Below, piece by piece: positions 36,190-44,234 of a DNA stretch of 64,000 nucleotides (its first letter is position 1; each line of letters begins with the position of its first letter). The translations under genes and the position numbers were made by a program. Source of the DNA: Clavibacter sp. VKM Ac-2873 (lineage in GTDB: Bacteria > Actinomycetota > Actinomycetes > Actinomycetales > Microbacteriaceae); the NCBI RefSeq assembly GCF_015351075.1, contig NZ_JADKRS010000001.1, forward strand, positions 682,001-746,000, in the 5' to 3' direction. The notes below the pieces were generated by a model. It was not told the origin of the DNA and did not search any database. It saw only the letters and a list, made by a program, of their open reading frames with translations.

Positions 36190-37101
36190 ATGGCCATCCG
36201 ACTCGATCCCCGTCTCCCGCTCGTCTGGCGCACGCCGGACTCCCTCCAGCTCGGCGTCGACCGCCCGCCCGTGGTGCTCAGCGCCGTGTCGCGTCTCGAC
36301 GAACGCCTGCTCGACGCGCTCCGTCGCGGCATCAGCCGCGGAGGCCTCGACATGATCGCGACGACGGAGGGCGCCGTCCCCGCGCACGTCACGCAGCTGC
36401 TCGACCTGGTGCGGCCGGCCCTCCTCCCGCCCCGCGACGCGGGCCCCGAGTCCGACGTCGACGCCGACCGCCGCGACCGCACCCGCAGGGGCCCGGTCGC
36501 GCTCGTCGGCGGCGGACCGACCGCCGACCGCATCGCCGACGCCCTGGCCCGCGCCGGGCACGACGTGACGCCGCGGCCGATGTCCGCCGACGCGGATCCG
36601 CGCACCGCCCTCGCCGTGATCGTCGCGCACTTCGCCATCGCCCCCGCCGTCTACGGACGCTGGGCCCGGGAGGACGTGCCGCACCTACCGGTGGTCGTCG
36701 GCGACCGGCACGCCGTCGTCGGGCCGCTCGTGGAGCCCGGGCGGACGGCCTGCTGCTACTGCCTCGACCTCGGTCGGCGGGACGCGGATCCGGCCTGGCC
36801 CGCCCTCGCGACCCAGCTGCTCGGGCGCGACAGCGGATCCGAGGCGGGACTCGTGCCCGCCGAGCTCGCGGCCCTCGCCGCGCGGCCCGTCGACCGCCTG
36901 CTGGCGACGGGCGAGAACGCGCTCCAGGCCCACCAGGCGGTGCTCGACGTGCGGACGGGGCGGATCACGCGCCGCGCGTCGCGCCCCCACCCGCTATGCG
37001 CGTGTCGAGCTCTGCCAGGAACCGCGACGGCTCCCGCTGACCGGATCGGTGCGGTCCGCTCCGGCTCCAGGAGAGCCGCAGCCCGGATCGCGCGCGCGTG
37101 A
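36190..37101 (+). CDS. Orphan cyclodehydratase-like (ThiF/TOMM E1-like) zinc protein
   Basis: A 303-residue protein resembling the bacteriocin cyclodehydratase C domain. The N-terminal 60 residues form a winged helix-like leader-binding region (VWRTPDSLQLGVDRPPVVL). The centre is Rossmann-like (VALVGGGPTADRIADALARAG), but the ThiF ATP-binding motif is not intact. Two cysteine pairs, TACCYCLDLGRR and HPLCACR, probably bind zinc. No YcaO partner, precursor peptide or oxidase is present, so a thiazole/oxazole pathway is unlikely. Members near uvrD2 in other actinobacteria are uncharacterised. The C-terminal 46 codons run antisense into uvrD2 (137-bp overlap). The start is the ATG before AIRLDPRL. 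Confidence 0.72.
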   Translation: MAIRLDPRLPLVWRTPDSLQLGVDRPPVVLSAVSRLDERLLDALRRGISRGGLDMIATTEGAVPAHVTQLLDLVRPALLPPRDAGPESDVDADRRDRTRRGPVALVGGGPTADRIADALARAGHDVTPRPMSADADPRTALAVIVAHFAIAPAVYGRWAREDVPHLPVVVGDRHAVVGPLVEPGRTACCYCLDLGRRDADPAWPALATQLLGRDSGSEAGLVPAELAALAARPVDRLLATGENALQAHQAVLDVRTGRITRRASRPHPLCACRALPGTATAPADRIGAVRSGSRRAAARIARA

Positions 37102-38881
37102 TCCCGACGTAGAGGAGGCGCCGCTCCTCGTCCACCGCCTCGAGCGTCTGCGCGTAGCTGATGGGCACGAGCCCCTCGCTGAGGCCCATGAGGTAGACGT
37201 GCTCCCACTCGAGGCCCTTGGCGGAGTGCAGCGTCGCGAGGGTGACGGCGGAGACCGTCGGCTCGTGCTGGCCGGCCTGGCGCTCGAGCAGCTCGTCGGT
37301 GAAGGCGCGGAAGGTGCTGCCGGCGGGCATGCGCTCGGCGAGGCCCATGATCGCGTCGAGGGACTCCCAGCGGTCGCGCACGGCGCCCGGCTGCTCGGGC
37401 GGCTGCTGGCTCCAGCCGAGGCCGCGGAGCACGTCGCTCACCGACTTGAACAGCGGCTCGCCGGAGATGGAGACGGATGCGCCGCGGAGCGCGAGGAGCG
37501 CCTGCTTGATCTCGGGGCGGTCGAAGAAGCGCTGGGATCCCCGCACCTGGTAGCTGACGCCCGCGTCGCCGAGCGCCTGCTCGAGCACCGCCGACTGGCC
37601 GTTCATGCGGTACAGCACGGCGATGTCCTCCGGCGCGATGCCCGCGGCGATCTGCTGCGCGATGGCGCCGGCGATGGCGCGCGCCTCGGCGCCGTCGGAC
37701 GGGAACGCGCTCACCTGCGGCGCGCGGAAGCCCTCGCCGCGGCCGGGCACGGCGGCGGATCCGCGGCCCGTCGCGGCGCGGGCGGAGGCGGTGCCCGTGC
37801 CGTCGCCGTCGGGATCCGCGTCCGCCGACACGAGCGTCAGCGCCCCCGGCCGGCCGCGCATCAACCGGTTCGCCGCCTCCGTGATGCCGGACGTCGACCG
37901 GTAGTTCCGCTCCAGCCGCACCACGGTCGCCTCGGGGAAGCGCGACGCGAAGTCGAGGAGGTACGCGCTCTTCGCGCCCGCGAAGGAGTAGATGGTCTGG
38001 CTGGCGTCGCCGACCACGCAGAGGTCGCGACGGTCGCCCATCCAGAGGTCGAGGATCGTCTGCTGCAGCGGCGAGACGTCCTGGTACTCGTCGACCACGA
38101 AGAAGCGGTACTGCTCGCGCACCTGCTGCGCGACCCACGGCTCCGCCTCGATCATGCCCGCGGTGGCGAGCAGCACGTCCTCGAAGTCGAGCTGGCGGCG
38201 CTGGTCCTTGATGTCCTCGTACGCCTGGAGGAGCGCGACGGCCTGGTCGGCGTCGAGCTGCGGCGGCAGCGTGCGGGTGGTGCGCGCGGCGAGGCCGTAC
38301 TGCTCGATGGAGATCATCGAGACCTTGCGCCACTCCACCTCGGCCGCCATGTCGCGGAGGGCGGCCGTGTCGAGGCGGAGGCGGAGCGACTCGGCGGCGT
38401 GGCCGAGCATCCGGCCCTTGCTCTCGATGAGGCGCGGCATGGTGCCGCCCACCACCTGCGGCCAGAAGAAGTTGAGCTGCTTGAGGGCCGCGGCGTGGAA
38501 GGTGCGCGCCGCCACGGGTCCGGCGCCGAGCTCGCGCAGGCGGCCGCGCAGCTCGGCCGCGGCGCGCGACGTGAAGGTCAGCGCCATGACGCGGTTGGGC
38601 GGGTAGACGCCCGCCTGGATCCCGTAGGCGATGCGGTGCGTGATGGCGCGCGTCTTGCCCGTGCCCGCGCCCGCGAGCACGACGACCGGGCCGAGGAGCG
38701 CCTCCGCGGCGAGGCGCTGCTGGTCGTCGAGGGCCTCGAGCAGGGACTCCGCCGTGCGGACGTCCTCGACGGGTTCGTCCGCGGTCGCGGGGCCGAGGGC
38801 GACGGGCGCCGGGAGGGCGCCGGGCGCGGCCGACCCGTAGGGGTCGCGCCCGGGCGTGCCGGGGACGAGCTGGTCGGTCAC
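36965..38881 (-). CDS. uvrD2: UvrD2-type superfamily 1 DNA helicase
   Basis: A 638-residue 3'-5' helicase. Motif I is GAGTGKT (71-77), motif Ia LTFTSRAAAELRGRL, motif II VVDEYQDVSPLQ, motif III GDASQTIYSF, motif IV RLERNYRST, motif V LHSAKGLEWEHV and motif VI LLYVGITRA. The protein ends about 45 residues after motif VI, so the HRDC and tetracysteine extension known in mycobacterial UvrD2 is absent. GTG 38881 is ten bases after the nudC stop, so the two form an operon. It acts in DNA repair or replication by family inference. Its 3' end overlaps the convergent cyclodehydratase-like gene. Confidence 0.92.
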   Translation of the reverse strand: MTDQLVPGTPGRDPYGSAAPGALPAPVALGPATADEPVEDVRTAESLLEALDDQQRLAAEALLGPVVVLAGAGTGKTRAITHRIAYGIQAGVYPPNRVMALTFTSRAAAELRGRLRELGAGPVAARTFHAAALKQLNFFWPQVVGGTMPRLIESKGRMLGHAAESLRLRLDTAALRDMAAEVEWRKVSMISIEQYGLAARTTRTLPPQLDADQAVALLQAYEDIKDQRRQLDFEDVLLATAGMIEAEPWVAQQVREQYRFFVVDEYQDVSPLQQTILDLWMGDRRDLCVVGDASQTIYSFAGAKSAYLLDFASRFPEATVVRLERNYRSTSGITEAANRLMRGRPGALTLVSADADPDGDGTGTASARAATGRGSAAVPGRGEGFRAPQVSAFPSDGAEARAIAGAIAQQIAAGIAPEDIAVLYRMNGQSAVLEQALGDAGVSYQVRGSQRFFDRPEIKQALLALRGASVSISGEPLFKSVSDVLRGLGWSQQPPEQPGAVRDRWESLDAIMGLAERMPAGSTFRAFTDELLERQAGQHEPTVSAVTLATLHSAKGLEWEHVYLMGLSEGLVPISYAQTLEAVDEERRLLYVGITRARSGLRLSWSRSGPHRSGQREPSRFLAELDTRIAGGGATRGA

Positions 38882-38891
38882 GATCGGCGGA

Positions 38892-39986
38892 TCACCACTC
38901 CCGCTCGCCGTCCTCGAGGGGTCCGCCGTACCACTCCTCGATGATGGCGCGCGCGATGGACGACGGCCCGGGCAGCGCGATCTCGCCGAGCGACGCCCGC
39001 AGCTCGTCGCGGCTGAACCAGCGCAGGTCGACGATCTCGACACCGTCGGGCGTCGCGGGCCCGCTCGACGCGCTGACGCGCGCGAGGAACCCGACCATGA
39101 CGGACGCGGGGAACGGCCACGGCTGGCTGCCCAGGTAGCGCGGATCCTCGACGGTGACGCCGGACTCCTCGAGCACCTCGCGCTTCACGGCCGCCTCGAA
39201 CGACTCCCCCGGCTCGACGAAGCCCGCGAGCAGCGAGTACCGGTCGCCGCCCCACATGGCGTTGGCGCCGAGGAGCAGGCGGTCGTCCTGGTCGACGACG
39301 CCCATGATCACGGCCGCGTCGGTGCGCGGGAAGACCTGCGAGCCGTCGGAGGGGGCGCGGCGCACCCAGCCGCCCTGCTCGACGACGGTGGGCTCGCCCG
39401 TCTTGGGCGAGAAGGGGTGCGAGGCGTGCCAGTTCGCGGTGGCGAGCGCGCCGGTGAAGAGCGCGGCGTCGCGGTCGTCGAGCTGCGTGGCGGTCGTGCG
39501 CAGCTCCAGCCAGCGCCCCTCGGCGGGCTCCAGCTCGGCGGCCGCGGCGTCGGTGAGGACCGCGGCGACGACGGGCGTCCCCACGGGCTCGCCCTCGTGC
39601 GCGATGGTCGTGCGACCGAGGTAGATCCGGACGGTCGCGGCGGTGACGCGGTCGACCGGCAGCAGGTCGAGGGCGGCACGGCCGTCGGCGGCGGAACCCA
39701 GCGCGCGGTGGCCGTGCAGCGCGAGGACGCGCGTGGCCGGATCCGCCCACAGCTCGTCGAAGAGGGCCGGCGAGTCGCGGTGCAGGCCGTCGCGGTCGAC
39801 GCCCTCGCGGGACAGGGGCAGGCGGGAGAGGAAGCTGTCGAGCACGGGGGACCAATCGACTTCGAGGGCGGACGGGCCGAGGGGCGGGACGTCTTCCGTC
39901 GTGGTCCGCCCACGGTGCGCGTGTGGGGCCGGAAGCGCGTGGCGCGGTGAGACGGAGGGCTCCCAGCGACCTAACCTGTAAGGCAT
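38892..39986 (-). CDS. nudC: NAD(+) diphosphatase, NudC family
   Basis: About 364 residues. The Nudix box fits GX5EX7REVXEEXGV (starting GFVEPGESFE), and SQPWPFPASVM is the NudC-specific motif downstream. The enzyme hydrolyses NAD(H) and, in some bacteria, removes NAD caps from RNA. The zinc-ribbon cysteines usual in E. coli NudC are missing: the region reads NWHASHPFSPKTGEPT. The likeliest start is ATG 39986, whose CATG is shared with the start codon of the divergent phosphotransferase gene; no other ATG/GTG occurs for the next 50 codons. It is followed by uvrD2 in an operon. Confidence 0.88.
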   Translation of the reverse strand: MPYRLGRWEPSVSPRHALPAPHAHRGRTTTEDVPPLGPSALEVDWSPVLDSFLSRLPLSREGVDRDGLHRDSPALFDELWADPATRVLALHGHRALGSAADGRAALDLLPVDRVTAATVRIYLGRTTIAHEGEPVGTPVVAAVLTDAAAAELEPAEGRWLELRTTATQLDDRDAALFTGALATANWHASHPFSPKTGEPTVVEQGGWVRRAPSDGSQVFPRTDAAVIMGVVDQDDRLLLGANAMWGGDRYSLLAGFVEPGESFEAAVKREVLEESGVTVEDPRYLGSQPWPFPASVMVGFLARVSASSGPATPDGVEIVDLRWFSRDELRASLGEIALPGPSSIARAIIEEWYGGPLEDGEREW

Positions 39987-41061
39987 GGCCAGATCCCACC
40001 TCACTCTAGCCGCGTTGGCGACCTCGGCCGTCTCGGGGCTCGACGTGGTCCGCAGCACCCCGTTCACGGCCGGCGGCGCGGGCGACTTCGACTCCGCGCT
40101 CCTCTCCACGCGGGACGGCCGCGCGCTCCTCGTGCGCGTCCCGACCACGCAGGCCGCCGAGTCCGAGCAGTCCGCCGACCTCGTGGCGCTGCGTGCGCTG
40201 AGCACCGGGATCCGCTCCCGGCTGCCGTTCCAGGTGCCGGAGTTCCTGGGGCAGGCGCCCATCAAGCCCACCCGCGGGTTCGTCTACGGGTACGTGCCCG
40301 GCCGCGTCATCTCGCTCGACGAGATCCCCGCGGGCGACGGCCTCGCGCGCTCCATCGGCGCCGCCGTCTCCGCCGTGCACAGCCTGCCGACCGGGTTCGT
40401 CGCCGACGCGGGGCTGCCCGTGCTCTCGGCGGCGGAGATCCACAGCCAGACCGCCGCGCTCATCGACCGGGCCGCGGCCACCGCGCTCGTGCCGAGCCTC
40501 CTGCTCAGCCGCTGGGAGGAGGCGCTCGACGACGCGTCGCTCTGGCAGTTCCAGCCCGCGGTCGTGAACGGCGCCGTGCAGGCGTCCTCGTTCCTCGTCG
40601 ACGGCGACGACGTGACCGGGATGATCGGCTGGTCGGAGCTGCGCGTCGCCGACCCCGCGCACGACCTGCACTGGGTGCTGGGCGCGCGCGCCGAGCACGT
40701 CGCCGAGAGCGTCTTCCGCGCCTACAACGAGGCGCACCACGTCACGGTCGACCGCCAGCTCAAGCAGCGGGCGCTCCTCTACGCCGAGCTGGAGATCGCC
40801 CGCTGGCTGCTGCACGGCACCGAGACGCGCAACCCGGGCATCGTCGACGACGCCGTCAACATGCTCAGCGCGCTCGTGGACACGGTGCGCGCCGACGAGG
40901 GGCAGCGCATCGCGCACGAGACGCTGCCCGTGATGGACGTCGACCAGGTCGAGGAGATGCTCGACTCCCGGCCTCAGCCCACCGTCTCCCCCGACGGTGC
41001 CCGCGACGGCTCCGGCGTGCGCGCGCCCGACCAGAGCGCCACGAGGTCCTCCTCGGAGTAG
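39985..41061 (+). CDS. Aminoglycoside phosphotransferase-fold protein
   Basis: A 358-residue protein of the protein-kinase-like APH/choline kinase superfamily. It has a lobe with DSALLSTRDGRALLVRVP, the hinge GFVYGYVPGRVI, and a catalytic-loop region that reads QPAVVNGAVQASSFLVDGDD. The canonical H-x-D-x-x-x-x-N is altered there (VNGAVQASSFL), while the following GMIGWSELRVADPAHDLHW keeps the metal Asp-like position. It may be a pseudokinase. ATG 39985 is seven bases after TAACCT. Its last 88 bp overlap the convergent adnB gene. The substrate is unknown. Confidence 0.75.
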   Translation: MARSHLTLAALATSAVSGLDVVRSTPFTAGGAGDFDSALLSTRDGRALLVRVPTTQAAESEQSADLVALRALSTGIRSRLPFQVPEFLGQAPIKPTRGFVYGYVPGRVISLDEIPAGDGLARSIGAAVSAVHSLPTGFVADAGLPVLSAAEIHSQTAALIDRAAATALVPSLLLSRWEEALDDASLWQFQPAVVNGAVQASSFLVDGDDVTGMIGWSELRVADPAHDLHWVLGARAEHVAESVFRAYNEAHHVTVDRQLKQRALLYAELEIARWLLHGTETRNPGIVDDAVNMLSALVDTVRADEGQRIAHETLPVMDVDQVEEMLDSRPQPTVSPDGARDGSGVRAPDQSATRSSSE

Positions 41062-44000
41062 AGCCGCTCGGGCTTCAGCGACCGGTCGTCCGCCACGAAG
41101 TAGAACTCCGCGTCGATGAGGTCGGGGTCGATGCCCCGCCACTTCGCGAACGCCAGGCGGTAGAGCGCCAGCTGCAGCTGCTTGAGCTCGAGGTCGGCCG
41201 CGTCCTTCGGGGTGCGGCCGGTCTTCCAGTCGACGACGCGGTATCTCCCGTCGATGAGGAACACCGCGTCGATCTTGCAGATGACGACCTGGCCGGCGAG
41301 CTCCATGTGGATCTCGACCTCCACCTCCTCCGGCTTCCGGCTCGCCCACTCGCTCGCCTCGAAGGTCGCGCGCAGCCGGTCGAGGTCCTCCGTCTCCACG
41401 GGCGGCTCGGTCGGATCATCGTCGAGCTCCACGCCCGACGCGTCGATGACGTCGGCCGTGCCCGCGGGCCCGTAGCGCGCCTCGACCCAGCCGTGGAACA
41501 GCGTGCCGAGTCGGGTCTGCCGGTAGGGGCGCTCGGGCATGGGGCGGCGCAGGCGCGCGGCGACGCCCGCGGGGTCGCTCACGAAGTCCTTGAAGCGGGA
41601 CGCCGGGATGCGCGTGGGCAGGTCGACGAGCTCGGCGTCCCGGGCGCGGGCGTCGCGCTCGGCGAGGAGCAGGTCGATGTCGCGGGTCCAGACGGTCTCC
41701 GCCTCCGGGTCCGCGACCGCGACGGCCTCGGCAGCCGCCCGCACGCGGGCCTCGCGCGGCCCGAGCGGGGGCAGCGGCCAGGCGACCCGGGCGGATCCTG
41801 GCTCGAGCGGGTTCTCCTCGAGCTCGGGCGCCTCGGGGAGCGCGTCGGGCGCGATGAGGCCCACCTGCTGGATCTCGCGGAGGAACGCGCCCGGCCCGCG
41901 CGGCTTCTGCTGCGTCGACCAGAACGAGCCGCTCAGCAGCAGGTCCGATCGCGTGCGCGTGATGGCGACGTACGCGAGGCGTCGCTGCTCGGCGGCGTTG
42001 CGCTCCTCGAGCTCCTCGCCGAACGCCTCCATCGCCTCGGCGAACTCCTTCTGCGTCTCCACGCCGCGCCAGGCCAGCGACGGCAGCTCGGCGGAGTCGC
42101 CCCGGAACTCGAACGGCAGGGCGCCGAACGCGACCCAGCCCCGCTTCTCGCGGAGCGTGCCGGGCAGCTCGCCCTCGACCATGCGCGGCACCGCGACCAC
42201 GTCCCACTCGAGGCCCTTCGACCCGTGGATCGTGAGGATCTGCACCGTGCCGGGCTCCGGCTCCTCGGTGCGCGGCGCGAGGTTGTCGCGGCGCTCGGCC
42301 TCGGCGAGCCAGGCGAGGAACGGGCCGAGCGTGCCGGCGGAGTCGCCCTGGAGGTAGCCGGCCACCTGCTCGGTGAAGGCCTCGAGGCTCGCGCGGCCGA
42401 GCGGATCCGTCTCGTTCGCGGCCACCTCGATGTCGAGCAGCAGCTCCTGCTGGACGACGGTGACGAGGTCGACGAGGTCGAGCCCGACGCGGGAGCGCAG
42501 CACCTGGAGCTGGCGGCCGGCGGCCCGGAGGCGCGCGAGGCCCTCCGCGCTGAAGCCCGCGAGCGCGCTGTGGCCGTCGCGGGCATCGACCACGAAGTCG
42601 AGGGCGTCGACGACCGATCCCACCTCGTCCGGCACCACGGAGGCGCGGAGGCCGTCGCGCACCTCGTCGGCGAGCGGCTTCTGCGCGTGATCCCGCGACA
42701 TCAGCCAGGAGGCGACGCGGGATAGCGCATGGACGTCCTTCGTGCCGATGCGCCAGCGCGCGCCCGTGAGGAGCCTGACGAGCTCGCTGCCCGCGGTGGG
42801 GTCGTGCAGCACGCGGAGGACGCACACCAGGTCGACGACGGCGGGCTGGTCGAGGAGGCCGCCGAGCCCGAGCACGCGGAACGGCACGCCGCGGTCGGCG
42901 AGCGCCGTGGTGAACGGCTCGATGGTCTTGAGCGAGCGGCAGAGCATCGCGGCCGAGCGCGGACGCCCGTCGGATCCCCGCTGCCGGAGCCGGTCGGCGA
43001 ACCACGCGGCGACGCTCGCGGCCTCGTCCGCGATCGTCTCCTCGTAGGCGACGTCGAGGCGCCCGTCGCCCGCGTCGGGCCGGGGCTCGAGCCGGGCGAC
43101 GGGGATCCGCGACGCGGCGGTGAGCGGCTCGACGATGCGGTTCGCGGCGCCGAGCACCGCGCCCGGGTTCCGCCAGCTGGTGGAGAGCGCGTAGACGGGC
43201 ACGTCCGCCGCGGCGGCGCCCGCGGGAGCGAAGTCGGCGCCGAAGCGCGCGAGGTTCGCGGCGCTCGCGCCGCGCCAGCCGTAGATGGACTGGTGCGGAT
43301 CCCCCACCGCCATGACGGGGGTGCCGCCGAAGAGCGTGGAGAGGAGCCGGGTCTGCACCACGGAGGTGTCCTGGTACTCGTCGAGCAGCACCACGCGGAA
43401 GCGCTTCCGGTGCTCGGCGACGACCTGCGGCACGCGCTCGCAGATGGCGAGCGCGAAGGCGACCTGGTCGCTGTACTCCACGAGCCCGCGCCGGGTCTTC
43501 TCCTCCTGGAACCGCACCGCCAGGTCGGCGAGCGGCGGCAGCGCGCCCACGGCGGCGACCGCCTCTGCGGCCGGCGCCTTCCTGATGCGGGCGGATCCGA
43601 ACGGCAGCTCCGCGAGGCCCGTGAACGATCCCGCGAGGCGCACGACCTCGGCGGGGTCCGCGACGTTCTCGCTCATCGCCCGGCTGAGCGAGATGACGGC
43701 CTGGGTGATGGGATCCACCCCGCGCCCGAGCTCGAGCAGCCGCGGGTCGGTGCTCTCGACCACGAGCCGACGCGCCAGCTGCCACGCCGACGCCTCCGTG
43801 AGCACCACGGACTCCGCCTCGCGGCCGATGAGCGTCGCGCTGTCGCGGAAGATGCCGTTCGCGAACGCGTTGTAGGTCTGCACGGTAGGGGTCGCGAAGG
43901 CGTCCGCGGGGACGGCCGCGAGGCCCGCCTCCTGCAGCTGCTCGATGCGCGCGCGGATCCGCACGCCCAGCTCCCCCGCGGCCTTGCGCGTGAACGTGAG

Positions 44001-44234
44001 CCCGAGGATCTCCTCGACCCCCACGTGCCCGTTGGCCAGCAGCCAGACGACGCGGCTCGCCATCGTCTCCGTCTTGCCGCTGCCGGCGCCCGCGACGACG
44101 AGCCCGGGCTCGAGCGGCGACTCGATGACGCGCCGCTGCTGCTCCGTGGGGCTCGGCAGGCCGAGCGTCTCCGCGATGCGCCGCGCGCTGACCTTGCCGC
44201 CGCCCGCCGCATCGGTCGTCCCGACGCCGCTCAC
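40974..44234 (-). CDS. adnB: AdnB-like UvrD/PD-(D/E)XK helicase-nuclease subunit
   Basis: 1086 residues. An N-terminal UvrD helicase has an intact Walker A (AGAGSGKTET, Lys54), LTFTRKAAGELG, LLDEYQDTSVVQ, VGDPHQSIYGWRG, IHGSKGLEWD and VAITRTRSD. A C-terminal RecB-type nuclease shows KIDAVFLIDGRYRVVDWKTG with Asp and Asp-x-Lys, and QLQLALYRLAF. It pairs with the gene upstream, whose stop overlaps its GTG start (GTGA at 44231-44234). Together they match the AdnAB end-resection motor-nuclease of actinobacteria; this subunit has the intact motor. It replaces RecBCD/AddAB in processing double-strand breaks. Confidence 0.85.
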   Translation of the reverse strand: MSGVGTTDAAGGGKVSARRIAETLGLPSPTEQQRRVIESPLEPGLVVAGAGSGKTETMASRVVWLLANGHVGVEEILGLTFTRKAAGELGVRIRARIEQLQEAGLAAVPADAFATPTVQTYNAFANGIFRDSATLIGREAESVVLTEASAWQLARRLVVESTDPRLLELGRGVDPITQAVISLSRAMSENVADPAEVVRLAGSFTGLAELPFGSARIRKAPAAEAVAAVGALPPLADLAVRFQEEKTRRGLVEYSDQVAFALAICERVPQVVAEHRKRFRVVLLDEYQDTSVVQTRLLSTLFGGTPVMAVGDPHQSIYGWRGASAANLARFGADFAPAGAAAADVPVYALSTSWRNPGAVLGAANRIVEPLTAASRIPVARLEPRPDAGDGRLDVAYEETIADEAASVAAWFADRLRQRGSDGRPRSAAMLCRSLKTIEPFTTALADRGVPFRVLGLGGLLDQPAVVDLVCVLRVLHDPTAGSELVRLLTGARWRIGTKDVHALSRVASWLMSRDHAQKPLADEVRDGLRASVVPDEVGSVVDALDFVVDARDGHSALAGFSAEGLARLRAAGRQLQVLRSRVGLDLVDLVTVVQQELLLDIEVAANETDPLGRASLEAFTEQVAGYLQGDSAGTLGPFLAWLAEAERRDNLAPRTEEPEPGTVQILTIHGSKGLEWDVVAVPRMVEGELPGTLREKRGWVAFGALPFEFRGDSAELPSLAWRGVETQKEFAEAMEAFGEELEERNAAEQRRLAYVAITRTRSDLLLSGSFWSTQQKPRGPGAFLREIQQVGLIAPDALPEAPELEENPLEPGSARVAWPLPPLGPREARVRAAAEAVAVADPEAETVWTRDIDLLLAERDARARDAELVDLPTRIPASRFKDFVSDPAGVAARLRRPMPERPYRQTRLGTLFHGWVEARYGPAGTADVIDASGVELDDDPTEPPVETEDLDRLRATFEASEWASRKPEEVEVEIHMELAGQVVICKIDAVFLIDGRYRVVDWKTGRTPKDAADLELKQLQLALYRLAFAKWRGIDPDLIDAEFYFVADDRSLKPERLYSEEDLVALWSGARTPEPSRAPSGETVG

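Noticed and set aside
36190..37101. The idea of a thiazole/oxazole peptide (TOMM) cluster
   Set aside because: Only a cyclodehydratase-like C domain is present; no YcaO, dehydrogenase or precursor peptide lies within the window.
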